Assembly (NCBI RefSeq): GCF_030268965.1
Contig: NZ_BSSE01000015.1
Coordinates: forward strand, 124,001 to 188,000
Length of the DNA: 64,000 nucleotides
Direction: 5' to 3'
Origin: Microtetraspora sp. NBRC 16547
GTDB taxonomy: Bacteria > Actinomycetota > Actinomycetes > Streptosporangiales > Streptosporangiaceae
Shown here: piece after piece, positions 10,169 to 19,736 of the stretch
Position numbering within the stretch: position 1 is the first letter of the stretch
Layout of the letters: each line of letters begins with the position of its first letter
Translations under genes and position numbers: made by a program
Notes under the pieces: model-generated
What the model was told of the DNA's origin: nothing
The model's database searches: none
Seen by the model: only the letters and a program-made list of their open reading frames with translations

Positions 10169-10837
10169 TCAGGGGCGGAAGCGATATCCCATGCCGGGCT
10201 CGGTGATCAGGTGCACCGGGTGGGCGGGATCCCGCTCCAGTTTGCGCCGCAGTTGGGCCATGTACTGCCGGAGATAGTGCGTCGCCGTCACGTACGTGGC
10301 GCCCCACACCTCGGTGAGCATCTGACGCTGGCTGACCAGCTTCTCGGGGTTGCGCAGGAGGATCTCCAGCAGGTGCCATTCCGTCGGCGTGAGCCGTACT
10401 CCTCCGGAGATCGTCTTGTCGGCCAGGTCCACGGTGTGGTCGCCGATCCGCACAACCGCGGCCTCCGTCTGCTGCACCGCCGCCCGGCGGGTGGCGGCGC
10501 GGACCCGGGCGAGCAGTTCGTCCAGGCCGAACGGCTTGGTGACGTAGTCATCGGCCCCCGCGTCCAGGGCGCTGACGGCGTCGGCGCTGCCGACCCGCCC
10601 GGTGAGCACGATGATCGGCACCTGGCTCCAGCCGCGCAGTCCGTGGATCACCTCGATCCCCTCGATGTCGGGCAGGCCGAGGTCGAGGACGATGAGATCG
10701 GGATGCCAGTCGGCGGCCTGGCGGAGCGCCGATCCGCCGTCGGCCGCGACCGCCACCTCATAGTGACGGGCGGCGAAGTTGATGCGCAGCGCCCGCAGGA
10801 TCTGCGGCTCGTCGTCGACGATGAGGATCTTGGTCAT
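10169..10837 (-). CDS. kdpE: KdpE-type response regulator
   Basis: A 222-residue OmpR-family regulator. The receiver domain (about 1-120) has the acidic pair VDDE, the phospho-acceptor Asp in LIVLDLGLPD, and the conserved Lys in YVTKPFG. The C-terminal winged helix (about 130-222) ends in LITEPGMGYRF, the usual KdpE ending. It overlaps the kdpD stop by 4 bp, so the two are translationally coupled. In complete systems KdpDE switches on kdpFABC under low potassium; here those genes are ruined just upstream, so the present target is uncertain. Confidence 0.93.
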   Translation of the reverse strand: MTKILIVDDEPQILRALRINFAARHYEVAVAADGGSALRQAADWHPDLIVLDLGLPDIEGIEVIHGLRGWSQVPIIVLTGRVGSADAVSALDAGADDYVTKPFGLDELLARVRAATRRAAVQQTEAAVVRIGDHTVDLADKTISGGVRLTPTEWHLLEILLRNPEKLVSQRQMLTEVWGATYVTATHYLRQYMAQLRRKLERDPAHPVHLITEPGMGYRFRP

Positions 10838-13542
10838 CGCAGTTCCGATGCGGAGACGTCGCCGCCGGGCGTGGGTGAGGCCGTATGTGAGGCCGTGTGT
10901 GAGGCCGTGTGTGAGGCCGTGTGTGAGGCCGTGTGGGAGGCCGGGGAGGCACCGCCTTTCACTCGTTCCCCGTCACGCTGCGGGCCGTACTCGGCGACCG
11001 CGCTCCAGGAGATGGGCAGGGTGACGGTCATGGTGAGCCCTCCTCCGGGCGTCTCCTCGGGCACCAGCGTGCCGCCCATGGCCTCGGTCAGCCCGCGGGA
11101 GAGCGCCAGACCGAGTCCCACGCCCGTGTGGTTGTCGCGGTCGCCGAGGCGCTGGAAGGGCAGGAAGACCCGGTCGTGCGCCTCCTGGGGGATGCCGGGG
11201 CCGCGGTCGACGACCCGGATCTCCACGAGGCTACCGTGCCTGCTCGCGGTGATCAGCACCTTCTCCTCCGGAGGGCTGTAGCGCACCGCGTTGGCCATCA
11301 GGTTGGCCAGCACGCGTTCGAGCAGGGCCGGATCGGCGAGGATCTCGGGAAGCTCGACCGAGATGTCCGCTTCGACGCGCTCCCAGAGCGGCCCGAGATC
11401 GTCGATCGCCCGAGGGACGACGTCCTCCAGCGCGGTCGGCTGCAACGCGATCCCGAGCGCCCCGGCCTGGAGGCGGCTCATGTCGAGCAGGTTCGCCACC
11501 AGCCGGTCCAACTTGAGCAGCGACTCGTCCGCCGTGGCCAGCAGCTCGGCGCGGTCCTCATCACTCCAGTCGATCTCGGTGTTGCGCAGGCTCTCGACCG
11601 CGGCCCTGGCCGAGGCGAGCGGGGTGCGCAGGTCGTGGCTGACGGCCGCGAGCAGGGCGGTGCGCATCTTGTCCGCCTCGGCCAGTGGCCGGGCCTGCTC
11701 GGCCTCCTCCTCCAGCCGTTCCTGCCGCAACGCGATGGCCGCCTCCGCCGCGAACGCCTCCAGAACCCTCCGGTCGGAGGCGTCGAGCAGCCGGCCGCGC
11801 GCGGCGAGCACCAGGTCGTCGTCGATCACCACGTCGGTGTCGGCCGTACCTGGGCAGGTGCACGGGGGGCCTCCGGTGGTCGCGACGATGCGCCAGGCGT
11901 CCGGATCGGACTGGTCCCCCGGGCCCGGCTGTCGGTCGGCGCGGCGTTCCAGCAGCGTGACCGCGGCCAGGCCGAAGGTCTCCCTCAGCCTCCCGAGCAG
12001 GGACGTCAGGGCCGCCTCGCCGCGCAGCACGTGCCCCGCGAGCGTCGAGAGCACCTCGGCGTCGGCGCTCGCTCTCGCCGCCTCTCTCGTACGGCGGGCC
12101 GCGACGTCCACGACGGCGCTCACCATGGCCGCGACGAGCACGTAGATCGCCAGGGCGAGCAGGTTCTCCGGGCTGGAGATGGTCCAGGTGTGGATGGGCG
12201 GCGTGAAATACCAGTTGAGCAGGGCGAACCCGACCACCGCCGCGGTGATGGCCGGCCACATGCCGCCGACCAGCGCCACGACGACCACCATGAGCAGGAA
12301 GAGCAGGATCTCGCTCGGCAGGGTCAGCGCCTCCCGGAGCGGGATCAGCGCGGCGCTCAGCGCGGGGATGCCGAGCCCTGCGAGCATCCAGCCCGCGAGA
12401 CGGCGTCTGCGGGTGAGCGCGGCCCTCGACCGGGAGCCGCGGGTCCTGCCCTTGCTGATCTCCTCGTGGGTGACCATGTGGACGTCGATGGAACCCGACA
12501 TGGCCGTGGTCGTGACGCCGACGCCGCGCGAGAACACCTGGGCCAGCCGGCCGCGCCGGGACGCGCCCAGCACGAGCTGGGTGGCGTTGACACCGCGCGC
12601 GAAGTCGAGCAGGGCGCGCGGGATGTCGTCGCCGACCACCTGGTGGTAGGTGCCGCCGACGCTCTCGACCAGGGCGCGCTGCCTGGCCAGGCTCGCCGGG
12701 TCCTGGCCGGCGAGCCCGTCGGCTCTGGTGACGTGGACGGCGAGCAGGTCGGCGCCCTTGCTCCTGGCCGCGATGCGCGTGGCCCGGCGCACCAGCGTGT
12801 CGCCCTCGGGGCCGCCGGTGAGCGCGACCACGACGCGCTCGCGCGCCTCCCAGGTCCCGGCGATGCCGTGCTCGGCGCGGTAGCGGTCGAGCTGCTCGTC
12901 GACCTTGCCCGCGACCCAGAGGAGGGCCAGCTCCCGCAGGGCGGTCAGGTTGCCGACGCGGAAGTAGTTCGACAGCGCCGCGTCGACCTTCTCCGGCGGG
13001 TAGACGTTGCCGTGCGCCATCCGGCGGCGCAGCGCCTCCGGCGACATGTCGACCAGCTCGATCTGGTCGGCGCGCCGTACGACCTCGTCGGGGACGGTCT
13101 CGCGCTGCGGCACGCCGGTGATCTCCTGGACCACGTCGTTGAGCGACTCCAGGTGCTGGATGTTGACGGTGGAGACGACGTCGATCCCGGCGTCGAGGAT
13201 CTCCTCGATGTCCTCCCAGCGCTTGGCGTGCCGTGAGCCCGGCACGTTGGTGTGCGCGAGCTCGTCGATCAGGACCACCCGCGGGCAGCGCGCGATGACG
13301 GCGTCCACGTCGAGCTCGGTGAGGTTCACCCCCCGGTAGACGAGGTCCTTTCTGGGCACGATCTCCATGCCGTCGAGCAGCTCGGCCGTACGGGCGCGGC
13401 CGTGGGTCTCGACGAGCCCCACGACGACGTCCCGGCCCCGCTCCAGTGCCCTCCGGCCCTCGCAGAGCATCGCGAAGGTCTTTCCGACCCCGGGAGCGGC
13501 GCCGAGATAGATCCGGAGCCGCCCGTGCGCCATCCGCCTCAT
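10834..13542 (-). CDS. kdpD: KdpD-type sensor histidine kinase
   Basis: About 902 residues with the full KdpD plan: an N-terminal KdpD domain with a Walker A motif (GAAPGVGKT) and LIDELAHTN, a Usp-like domain (about 230-370), four membrane helices (about 395-495), a GAF-like region, the phospho-acceptor box AVSHDLRTPL, and an ATPase domain with NLMANAVRYS and GVGLGLAL. It senses potassium or turgor and phosphorylates KdpE. The ATG at 13542 overlaps the stop of the kdpC remnant (ATGA), which supports that start; an ATG at 13533 fits the family start and ribosome-site spacing slightly better. The last ~40 residues carry a SHTA repeat encoded by a DNA minisatellite, absent from typical KdpD. Confidence 0.93.
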   Translation of the reverse strand: MRRMAHGRLRIYLGAAPGVGKTFAMLCEGRRALERGRDVVVGLVETHGRARTAELLDGMEIVPRKDLVYRGVNLTELDVDAVIARCPRVVLIDELAHTNVPGSRHAKRWEDIEEILDAGIDVVSTVNIQHLESLNDVVQEITGVPQRETVPDEVVRRADQIELVDMSPEALRRRMAHGNVYPPEKVDAALSNYFRVGNLTALRELALLWVAGKVDEQLDRYRAEHGIAGTWEARERVVVALTGGPEGDTLVRRATRIAARSKGADLLAVHVTRADGLAGQDPASLARQRALVESVGGTYHQVVGDDIPRALLDFARGVNATQLVLGASRRGRLAQVFSRGVGVTTTAMSGSIDVHMVTHEEISKGRTRGSRSRAALTRRRRLAGWMLAGLGIPALSAALIPLREALTLPSEILLFLLMVVVVALVGGMWPAITAAVVGFALLNWYFTPPIHTWTISSPENLLALAIYVLVAAMVSAVVDVAARRTREAARASADAEVLSTLAGHVLRGEAALTSLLGRLRETFGLAAVTLLERRADRQPGPGDQSDPDAWRIVATTGGPPCTCPGTADTDVVIDDDLVLAARGRLLDASDRRVLEAFAAEAAIALRQERLEEEAEQARPLAEADKMRTALLAAVSHDLRTPLASARAAVESLRNTEIDWSDEDRAELLATADESLLKLDRLVANLLDMSRLQAGALGIALQPTALEDVVPRAIDDLGPLWERVEADISVELPEILADPALLERVLANLMANAVRYSPPEEKVLITASRHGSLVEIRVVDRGPGIPQEAHDRVFLPFQRLGDRDNHTGVGLGLALSRGLTEAMGGTLVPEETPGGGLTMTVTLPISWSAVAEYGPQRDGERVKGGASPASHTASHTASHTASHTASHTASPTPGGDVSASELR
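10875..10934. repeat. Five 12-bp tandem repeats at the 3' end of kdpD
   Basis: Five back-to-back units of GTGAGGCCGTGT (the first differs by one base) and a decayed sixth. Read on the minus strand they encode Ser-His-Thr-Ala repeats in the KdpD tail. The 12-bp length keeps the frame, so the tail length could vary between strains. Confidence 0.9.
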
Positions 13543-13676
13543 CTCCTCACACCGTTCAGATCCAGGTTAAGTTGCGGCAGCTTCACGGCCGGCTCGCCCA
13601 GGGAGCCGAGGACCCGGCCGGGCGTGTGCCACCCGGCGAGGTGGGGCCGGAGCCGGCCCGGCGGACGCTCTCTCAT
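13539..13676 (-). pseudogene. kdpC: kdpC remnant with a large internal deletion
   Basis: A 45-codon reading frame that starts with an ATG overlapping the stop of the kdpB remnant and ends overlapping the kdpD start. The first ~16 residues look like the start of KdpC, and the rest (LGSLGEPAVKLPQLNLDL) matches the KdpC C-terminal signature. A normal KdpC is about 190-200 residues with a membrane helix near the N-terminus; that helix and the whole middle are missing. The preserved overlaps on both sides show this was once kdpB-kdpC-kdpD. Recognition of both ends is from family knowledge. Confidence 0.75.
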
Positions 13677-13819
13677 GACAGCCCCGGAAGGAGATGGATG
13701 ACCAGGTCGATGAGTTTGATTCCGATGAACGGCGCCACGATGCCACCCAGGCCGTACACGTAGAGGTTGCGGGAGAGCAGCTTGGCGGCGCTGGACGGGC
13801 GGTAGCGCACGCCTCGGAG
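13673..13819 (-). pseudogene. kdpB: kdpB remnant: last ~48 codons of the potassium-pump ATPase
   Basis: The minus-strand frame reads [18 protein letters not shown] and then [18 protein letters not shown] before its stop, which is the recognisable C-terminus of KdpB (normally ~680-700 residues). Upstream the frame is lost: in-frame stops appear about 30 bases further on, in AT-richer DNA. kdpA, kdpF and the remaining ~93% of kdpB are not in the window. The copy is therefore a 5'-truncated pseudogene. Confidence 0.8.
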
Positions 13820-13957
13820 GGGCCGCCGGGACCGGCGGCGCAATTACTAGGAAATCGCGAGATTTGTGGCTTTTCAGGGATCTTGATGCTTTATATACGG
13901 CATTAGACGGAATGTTGATGATTTTTCTACGCCGGTGGCCTGTGAGACGACACGGAG

Positions 13958-15886
13958 TCAGCCGACGTGGACGTGGGGGCGGCGCGTCGGGTCGGGCTCG
14001 GCCACGCGCAACACCTCGCGGGTCAGCGCCGGCACGTCACCGCCACCGAAGACCAGGTAGCGCAGCATGGCGAGGACCGGGTTCCCCTCGCCCCACTGGA
14101 AGTAGATGTTCGGCACCTCGCCGGTGCGGTCCCGGATGTACAGCAGGAGCGCGGCCAGCGCGTTCGGCACCGTCGCGCTCTCGATCTGGAGGATCTGATG
14201 GCCGTACCGCACGTCGCCCCTGACCCGCAGCTCGCTCCGGAACTCGGACGCGTCCCGCACGGTGACCTCGACGAACATGACGGGCTCCGAGCTGCGCAGC
14301 CGGTGCGTGTACCACTGCTCGCGGAGCTTGTCGTTGTACTCCGCCTGGTCGCGCCGGTGCGGATCGCTGGCGATCAGGTGGATCTCGCCGCTGGACTCGG
14401 CCATGAACTCCTGCGCGAGCGCGTCGAGATGGACATACGAGACCCGCAGCTCCGTGGACCGCGTGGCCCGCGAGATCAGCGACATCACGATGATCGCCAG
14501 GATGAACAGCGACGCGATCTTCACGCCGTCGGGGCGTTCGCGGATGTTCTCCACCAGCGTGTAGGCGAGGACCAGCGTGATCAGGCCGAAGACGCGGGTC
14601 CGCCCGCGCCGCCCCGCCTTGTACGCGTCTATGGTCACCGCGACGCCCGCGGAGAGGAACAGCACCAGCACTCCGGTGGCGTACGCGCCGCCCTGGGCGT
14701 CCACACTGGCGTCGAAGACGAGCGTGATGGCGACCGCGATGACGGTGAAGACGAGGACCAGCGGGCGCACGGCGCGGGTCCAGTCGGGCGCCATGCCGTA
14801 CCTGGGCAGGTAGCGCGGGACGAGATTGATCAGTCCGGCCATCGCGGACGCCCCGGCGAACCAGAGGATGGTGATCGTGCTGACGTCGTACAGCGTGCCG
14901 AACCCGTTGCCGAGATACGCGTGCGCCAGGTAGGCCAGCGCCCGTCCGCTGGCCTTGCCGCCCGGCTGGAACTCCTTCTCCGGGATCAGGATGATCGTGG
15001 CGAAGCTGCTGCAGATCAGGAACACGCTCATGGTCAGGGCGGCGACGGTCAGCAGCCGTTTGGCGCCGGCGATGCGTCCCGGCAGATCTCCCTTGATCAG
15101 CGGCATCACCGCCACGCCCGTCTCGAACCCGGACAAGCCGAGCGCCAGCTTGGGCATCACCAGCAGCGACACGGCGAGCAACCCCAGCGGGCTGGCATGC
15201 TGCTCGGTGAGCACCCGCTCCCAGCTCACGATCATCGCGGGATGGTTCAGGAGGTACAGGATCGCCGTCACGACCACGACCGCGTTCAGGGCCATGTAGA
15301 CGCCGACCAGCAGTACGGCGATGCCGATGGCCTCGGTGAACCCCTTCAGGAACACCGCGGCGAGCAGGGCCAGCAGAAACAGCGTGACCGCGACCTGCTG
15401 CCCGGAGAGCGCACGCGGGACGAAGGGGTTCTCCAGGATGTGCGCGGTCGCGTCGGCCGCGGACAGGGTGATGGTGATGACGAAGTCGGTGGCCGCGAAC
15501 CCCAGCAGGACGAGCACGATCACCTTGCCCCACCAGCGCGGCGCCAGACCCTCGAGCATCGCGATGGAGCCCTGGCCATACGGGCTCTCGACGGCCACCC
15601 TGCGGTAGACGGGCAGCGCACCGAACAGCGTCAGCAGCACGAGCAGGATGGTGGCCAACGGGGAGACGCTGCCCGCCGCCAGCGCGGCGATCCCGGGCTG
15701 GTAGCCGAGACTGGAGAAATAGTCCACACCGGTGAGGCACATGACCCGCCACCACGAGTACTGCTTCTCCGGGGAACCGGGTCCGTGCGGCCCGAGCGCC
15801 CGCAGGTCCTCCTGCTGGAGGCCGTGCAGCAGCCACGCCCGGAACGCCCCCTCCTGGGCCGTGCCATGCCGTGCCGACCCGGCCAA
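13958..15886 (-). CDS. APC-superfamily permease, possible K+ transporter (KimA/KUP-like)
   Basis: About 640 residues: roughly 12 hydrophobic helices (about residues 40-490) and a soluble C-terminal domain of about 150 residues. The first helix carries [14 protein letters not shown], comparable to the start of KimA-type potassium symporters, which also have a cytosolic tail. The start is uncertain: the conserved part begins near [15 protein letters not shown] and no ATG or GTG precedes it closely. I chose a TTG at 15886. An ATG at 16018 would add a repetitive, unlikely extension. Its place next to kdpDE and dead kdp pump genes suggests potassium uptake; amino-acid transport is the alternative. 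Confidence 0.75.
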   Translation of the reverse strand: MAGSARHGTAQEGAFRAWLLHGLQQEDLRALGPHGPGSPEKQYSWWRVMCLTGVDYFSSLGYQPGIAALAAGSVSPLATILLVLLTLFGALPVYRRVAVESPYGQGSIAMLEGLAPRWWGKVIVLVLLGFAATDFVITITLSAADATAHILENPFVPRALSGQQVAVTLFLLALLAAVFLKGFTEAIGIAVLLVGVYMALNAVVVVTAILYLLNHPAMIVSWERVLTEQHASPLGLLAVSLLVMPKLALGLSGFETGVAVMPLIKGDLPGRIAGAKRLLTVAALTMSVFLICSSFATIILIPEKEFQPGGKASGRALAYLAHAYLGNGFGTLYDVSTITILWFAGASAMAGLINLVPRYLPRYGMAPDWTRAVRPLVLVFTVIAVAITLVFDASVDAQGGAYATGVLVLFLSAGVAVTIDAYKAGRRGRTRVFGLITLVLAYTLVENIRERPDGVKIASLFILAIIVMSLISRATRSTELRVSYVHLDALAQEFMAESSGEIHLIASDPHRRDQAEYNDKLREQWYTHRLRSSEPVMFVEVTVRDASEFRSELRVRGDVRYGHQILQIESATVPNALAALLLYIRDRTGEVPNIYFQWGEGNPVLAMLRYLVFGGGDVPALTREVLRVAEPDPTRRPHVHVG

Positions 15887-16158
15887 CCGGTCACCCCCGC
15901 AGCACCACCGACTGAGCCCGCACGAACCCCGGATGGATCCGGATGGATCTGGATGGATCGGCCACCGATCCGCCGAAAGGCGACGGGGTTCCGCGGGAAG
16001 GCCGCGTGTGGACAACACGCCTGATCACGCATACCCCGGCGACCCGGCGTCGAACCACGGCGGACCCGGCCCGGCGATGACACCCGGGGTCTCAGTGGCT
16101 TAAAGGGACATGCGTCGGCTCAAGCGATCCAAGGAGGACCCGCCCGGTTTGGTGTGAC

Positions 16159-16896
16159 TCACCCGGCCGCCGGTGACCCGCCCGGCCGGTGGGGACGCGT
16201 CGCGACCTGGTCGAGGAACCTGTCGACCAGCCGGTGCGCCCGAACGACCGCGGCGGGCTCCTCCGCCCGGGTCATCGCGGCGAGGCGCTCGACGTCACCG
16301 CCGTGCGCGGTCACCCACTCTCCGCCGCCGTTTCCGAGCCAGCCGTCCAGCATGGCGACCGTGAGTTCGGGATGGAACTGCACTGCGAGGCTGCGCCCGA
16401 CGGTGAACGCCTGCGGCGCGACCGGTGTCCAGGCGAGGGGCGTGGCCTCCGGAGGAGGGCTCCACCGGTCGTGGTGCCACTGGAACCACGGGCCCGCCTC
16501 GATGAGGCCGGGCGCGACGGTCTCGATCGCGTACCAGCCGATCTCGGGCTCGGGGCCGCGCTCGACCCGGCCTCCGAGCGCGGCGGCCAGCGCCTGGCCG
16601 CCGAAGCAGATGCCGAGGACCGGTACGCCCGATCGATGGGCGCGCCGGAGGAAGTCCAGCTCGGCGGCGACCCAGGCCCCGATCGCCACCTCGTCGTATA
16701 CCGACCAGGGCGCGCCCATCGGGACGATCACGTCGTAGTCGCGGGGGTCGGGGAAGGCGACCTCGACGTCCGGCGCGTGGAAACGCTCGGCCGGGACGAC
16801 GGGGAACTCCACCAGCTCGTATCCGCGCTGCTCGAAGCGCTCCCCGACCGGCCCCGTGGGTGAGACGTGGTCCTGCTGGACGAACAGCGCGCGCAT
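16159..16896 (-). CDS. Class I glutamine amidotransferase-like protein
   Basis: A 245-residue GATase1 protein resembling GuaA-type glutaminase domains. The nucleophile elbow is VLGICFGGQ (Cys near residue 95), and the His/Glu pair lies in VQFHPEL. No synthetase domain follows, so it may act on free gamma-glutamyl compounds like the PuuD/YfeJ families, or transfer ammonia to a partner elsewhere. The ATG at 16896 is preferred because the homologous start (MRALFVQQDHVSP) lies there and a GGGGGTG ribosome site precedes it. Neighbours give no clear pathway link. Confidence 0.82.
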   Translation of the reverse strand: MRALFVQQDHVSPTGPVGERFEQRGYELVEFPVVPAERFHAPDVEVAFPDPRDYDVIVPMGAPWSVYDEVAIGAWVAAELDFLRRAHRSGVPVLGICFGGQALAAALGGRVERGPEPEIGWYAIETVAPGLIEAGPWFQWHHDRWSPPPEATPLAWTPVAPQAFTVGRSLAVQFHPELTVAMLDGWLGNGGGEWVTAHGGDVERLAAMTRAEEPAAVVRAHRLVDRFLDQVATRPHRPGGSPAAG

Positions 16897-17095
16897 GACA
16901 CCCCCGAGAGAATTGTTTGGGATCAAACGATATCTCGGAGTGCCCGCCTCGCACCAGCGCGAACGTGGTCCGGTGGGCCGTCGCACCCCGTCCGCGCCCC
17001 GAGTCAGCCGCCGTGCGGCGGGGCGGTGGAACGCCGTGTGATCAGCTCTATCGGGCCGTCGAGCACCTCGGCCACGCCGGCGCTCAGAGCAGTCT

Positions 17096-17109
17096 GGAGA
17101 GCGCTCTCC
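17096..17109. promoter_or_regulatory. LacI-type operator 1 (GGAGAGCGCTCTCC)
   Basis: A perfect 14-bp palindrome 19 bp before the lacI ATG, overlapping the likely promoter (TATGCT or TATAAA just after it). It matches the core of CebR-type operators of actinomycetes. Two identical copies lie at 23216 and 23479, so the regulator probably controls itself and the sugar-uptake genes. Confidence 0.8.
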
Positions 17110-17128
17110 GATATGCTATAAAGACCGT

Positions 17129-18181
17129 ATGAGCGAGGCTCCCCCGCCTGTGTCGGGATCCCCCACCTTGGAGGACGTGGCCCGGGCGGCAGGCGTGTCC
17201 CGTGCCACCGTCTCCCGTGTGATCAACGGCGTTCGCAACGTGAACCCCGCCATCCAGGAAACGGTCCGGCAGGCCATCGCCGCCACCGGCTACGTCCCCA
17301 ACCAGGCCGCCCGCTCGCTCGTCACGCGCCGGACCGGGTCGGTCGCCCTGGTCGTCTCGGGAGCGGGCGTCGAGGGCGAGGAGAACCCGTTCCCGAACCA
17401 GGTCTTCGCCGACCCCTTCTTCGGCCGGGTCGCCGGCGGCGTGGTCGGATACCTCCGCCCGCTCGGCGTCCACCCGGTCCTGCTGTTCGCCGAGACCGAC
17501 GCCGCCCGCGCCGAGGTCGTGGACTACCTCCGCCAGGGCAAGGCCGACGGCGCGATCCTGGTCTCCACCCACGGCGAGGACCCGCTGCCCAAGCTCCTCG
17601 TCGACGGCGGGCTGCCCGCCGTGCTCTTCGCCCGGCCCCCGGAACCGCTCCCGATCAGCTACGTGGACGTCGCGCACCGGACGGGCGCCAAGCTGGCCGC
17701 CGACCACCTGGTCGCGCGCGGCTGCCACCACGTGGCCACCATCTCCGGCCCCCTCGACGTGCTGGCCGCCCAGGACCGCCTCGCGGGCTTCCGGGACGCC
17801 ATGGCCATGCTCGGCCACCCGTACATCCCCTGCGTCGAGGGCGCCTTCACGCTCGACAGCGGCGAGGCGGCGATGGAACGGCTGCTCGCCGAGCATCCCG
17901 ACGTCGACGGCGTCTTCTCGGCCAACGACCTGATGGCGCAGGGGGCACTCCAGGCGCTCCGCCGGCACGGCCGCCGAGTCCCCGACGATGTGGCCATGGT
18001 CGGGTTCGACGACAGCAGCGCGGCCCTGGCCTGCAGGCCGCCGCTCACCACGATCCGCCATCCCGTCGAGGACATGGCGGCCGAGTTGGCGCGGCTCCTG
18101 CTCGCCCAGATCGAGCAGCCGGACCGGCGGGTGACCTCGGTCATCTTCGAGCCCACCCTGGTCGTCCGCGAGTCCGCCTGA
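17129..18181 (+). CDS. LacI-family transcriptional regulator of the beta-glucoside locus
   Basis: 350 residues. The N-terminal LacI helix-turn-helix (TLEDVARAAGVSRATVSRVI) is followed by the hinge (YVPNQAARSLVTRR) and a periplasmic-binding-like sugar-sensing domain to the end (VDGVFSANDLMAQGAL, VAMVGFDDSSAAL). It is convergent with a GH1 beta-glucosidase and close to a sugar ABC importer. With three identical operators it is the likely repressor, released by a beta-glucoside such as cellobiose; the inducer is inferred. A palindromic operator in its own promoter points to autoregulation. Confidence 0.92.
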   Translation: MSEAPPPVSGSPTLEDVARAAGVSRATVSRVINGVRNVNPAIQETVRQAIAATGYVPNQAARSLVTRRTGSVALVVSGAGVEGEENPFPNQVFADPFFGRVAGGVVGYLRPLGVHPVLLFAETDAARAEVVDYLRQGKADGAILVSTHGEDPLPKLLVDGGLPAVLFARPPEPLPISYVDVAHRTGAKLAADHLVARGCHHVATISGPLDVLAAQDRLAGFRDAMAMLGHPYIPCVEGAFTLDSGEAAMERLLAEHPDVDGVFSANDLMAQGALQALRRHGRRVPDDVAMVGFDDSSAALACRPPLTTIRHPVEDMAAELARLLLAQIEQPDRRVTSVIFEPTLVVRESA

Positions 18182-18211
18182 CCCGGCCCCGCCTCCCGCC
18201 GGATGAGCGCC

Positions 18212-18240
18212 GGAGGGCGGCACGGCGCGTGCCGCCCTCC
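18212..18240. terminator. Hairpin between convergent lacI and GH1 genes
   Basis: A perfect 12-bp GC-rich stem (GGAGGGCGGCAC and its complement) with a 5-base loop lies between the two convergent stop codons, followed by TT. It probably ends transcription from both sides. Confidence 0.75.
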
Positions 18241-18258
18241 TTCGGCCGGCGAGGCCGG

Positions 18259-19611
18259 TCACCCCACCGGCGCCCCCTTGGCGTCGCGGATCAGCGCGGC
18301 ATACCGGTGACCGCTCCCCTTGATGGTGCGCGCCTGGGTGCGGTAGTCCACGTGGACCAGCCCGAACCGCTTGTCGTACCCGTACGCCCACTCGAAGTTG
18401 TCCAGCAGCGACCAGGCGAAGTACCCGGCCAGCGGCACGCCCTGCGCGACCGCGCGGGCGCAGGCCGCGACGTGACCCTCCAGATGGGCGGTCCGCTCGC
18501 GGTCGTCGATCTCCCCGCCCGCGCCGACCGGGTCGGGCCAGGCGGAGCCGCTCTCGGTGACGAAGATCCGCTCGACGCCGTACTCGCGGGCCAGCCGCAG
18601 CAGCAGCTGCTCGAGGCCGTCGGGATAGATCTCCCACCCCATGGCCGTGACGGGTGCTCCGGGCACCTCGACCTGCCGCGCGTACGGCACCGACCCCCCG
18701 GGGGCGGCGGTGACGACCTGGCGGAAGTAGTAGTTCAGCCCGTGGTAGTCCAGCGGCGCCGAGATCGCCTCCAGGTCACCCGGCCGGATCGGCAGGTCGA
18801 CGCCGTAGAGGTCGATCATGTCCTGCGGGTAGCCGCGTCCCGTGATCGGGTCCAGCCACCAGCGGTTGGCGTGGCCGTCGGCGCGCACGGCGGCGGCGTG
18901 GTCCTCCTCGCTGTCGGTGGCGGGCTCGCACGGGCTCAGGTTGTTCACGATCCCGATCGACGGCGCGCGGCGGGCCGCCGCCCTGATCGCCTGGGTGGCC
19001 AGGCCGTGCCCCAGATGCAGGTGGTACGAGGCGCGGACGGCCGCGGTGAGATCCCTCCAGCCCGGAGCCATCACGCCCTCCAGATGGCCGTGCCAGGAGG
19101 AGCAGAGCGGCTCGTTCAACGTGGTCCAGTCGGTGACGCGGTCGCCGAGCGCCTCCACGACCGCGGTCGTGTAGTCGGCGAACCGGTACGCGGTGTCCCG
19201 CAGCGGCCACCCGCCCTCGTCCTGCAGCCGCTGGGGCAGGTCCCAGTGATAGAGGGTGGCGAAGGGGCGGATCCCCGCCTCCAACAGCGCGTCGACCAGC
19301 CGGTCGTAGAACGCCAGCCCGCGCGGGTTGACCGGGCCCGATCCGCCGGGGATCACCCTCGGCCAGGCCACGGAGAAGCGGTAGGCGTCCACGCCGAGCG
19401 TGCCTATCAGGCCGAGATCCTCGCGCCATCTGTGGTAGTGGTCGCAGGCGACGTCACCGGTGTCGCCTCCATCGACGGCGCCGGGGACGCGCGCGAAGGT
19501 GTCCCAGATCGAGGGCGATCTACCGTCCTCGTGGACGGCTCCCTCGATCTGGTACGCCGAGGTGGCGACGCCCCAGACGAAGTCAGGGCCGAAGGCGGAA
19601 GAGATGTCCAT
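18259..19611 (-). CDS. GH1 family beta-glucosidase
   Basis: A 450-residue cytoplasmic glycoside hydrolase, the normal length for GH1. The N-terminal signature [15 protein letters not shown], the acid/base Glu in TTLNEPL and the nucleophile Glu in FVTESGSA (TES where most enzymes have TEN) are present, with the aglycone-site region [17 protein letters not shown]. It would cleave cellobiose or another beta-glucoside after import. It is the last gene of the binding-protein/permease/permease/glucosidase run on the minus strand. The ATG at 19611 gives the family start; a longer upstream frame overlaps the permease. Confidence 0.93.
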   Translation of the reverse strand: MDISSAFGPDFVWGVATSAYQIEGAVHEDGRSPSIWDTFARVPGAVDGGDTGDVACDHYHRWREDLGLIGTLGVDAYRFSVAWPRVIPGGSGPVNPRGLAFYDRLVDALLEAGIRPFATLYHWDLPQRLQDEGGWPLRDTAYRFADYTTAVVEALGDRVTDWTTLNEPLCSSWHGHLEGVMAPGWRDLTAAVRASYHLHLGHGLATQAIRAAARRAPSIGIVNNLSPCEPATDSEEDHAAAVRADGHANRWWLDPITGRGYPQDMIDLYGVDLPIRPGDLEAISAPLDYHGLNYYFRQVVTAAPGGSVPYARQVEVPGAPVTAMGWEIYPDGLEQLLLRLAREYGVERIFVTESGSAWPDPVGAGGEIDDRERTAHLEGHVAACARAVAQGVPLAGYFAWSLLDNFEWAYGYDKRFGLVHVDYRTQARTIKGSGHRYAALIRDAKGAPVG

Positions 19612-19660
19612 GGGTGTGCGCGGCCCCCGAGCGGTGTCCGCGCTCCCTCCTTCCTTTCTG

Positions 19661-19714
19661 GTTCTTCCGGTTCTTCCGGTTCTTCCGGTTGTTCTGGCTG
19701 TTCTGGCTGTTCTG
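19661..19714. repeat. Six 9-bp repeats between permease and glucosidase genes
   Basis: Three copies of GTTCTTCCG are followed by GTTGTTCTG and two copies of GCTGTTCTG, filling most of the 125-bp gap. There is no coding support. On the transcribed strand it gives a purine-rich leader before the glucosidase, whose ribosome site would lie just downstream. Confidence 0.85.
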
Positions 19715-19736
19715 GTTCGAGCCGCCGAGGAAACGG

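Noticed and set aside
10933-13236. A long plus-strand frame opposite kdpD
   Set aside because: A mirror of kdpD codon structure in GC-rich DNA; the amino-acid composition is Gly/Arg/Asp/Val-rich without domains.
15887-16158. A riboswitch before the KimA-like permease
   Set aside because: KimA genes are often c-di-AMP-controlled, but no recognisable conserved element is present; the region has GGATGGATC-type repeats instead.
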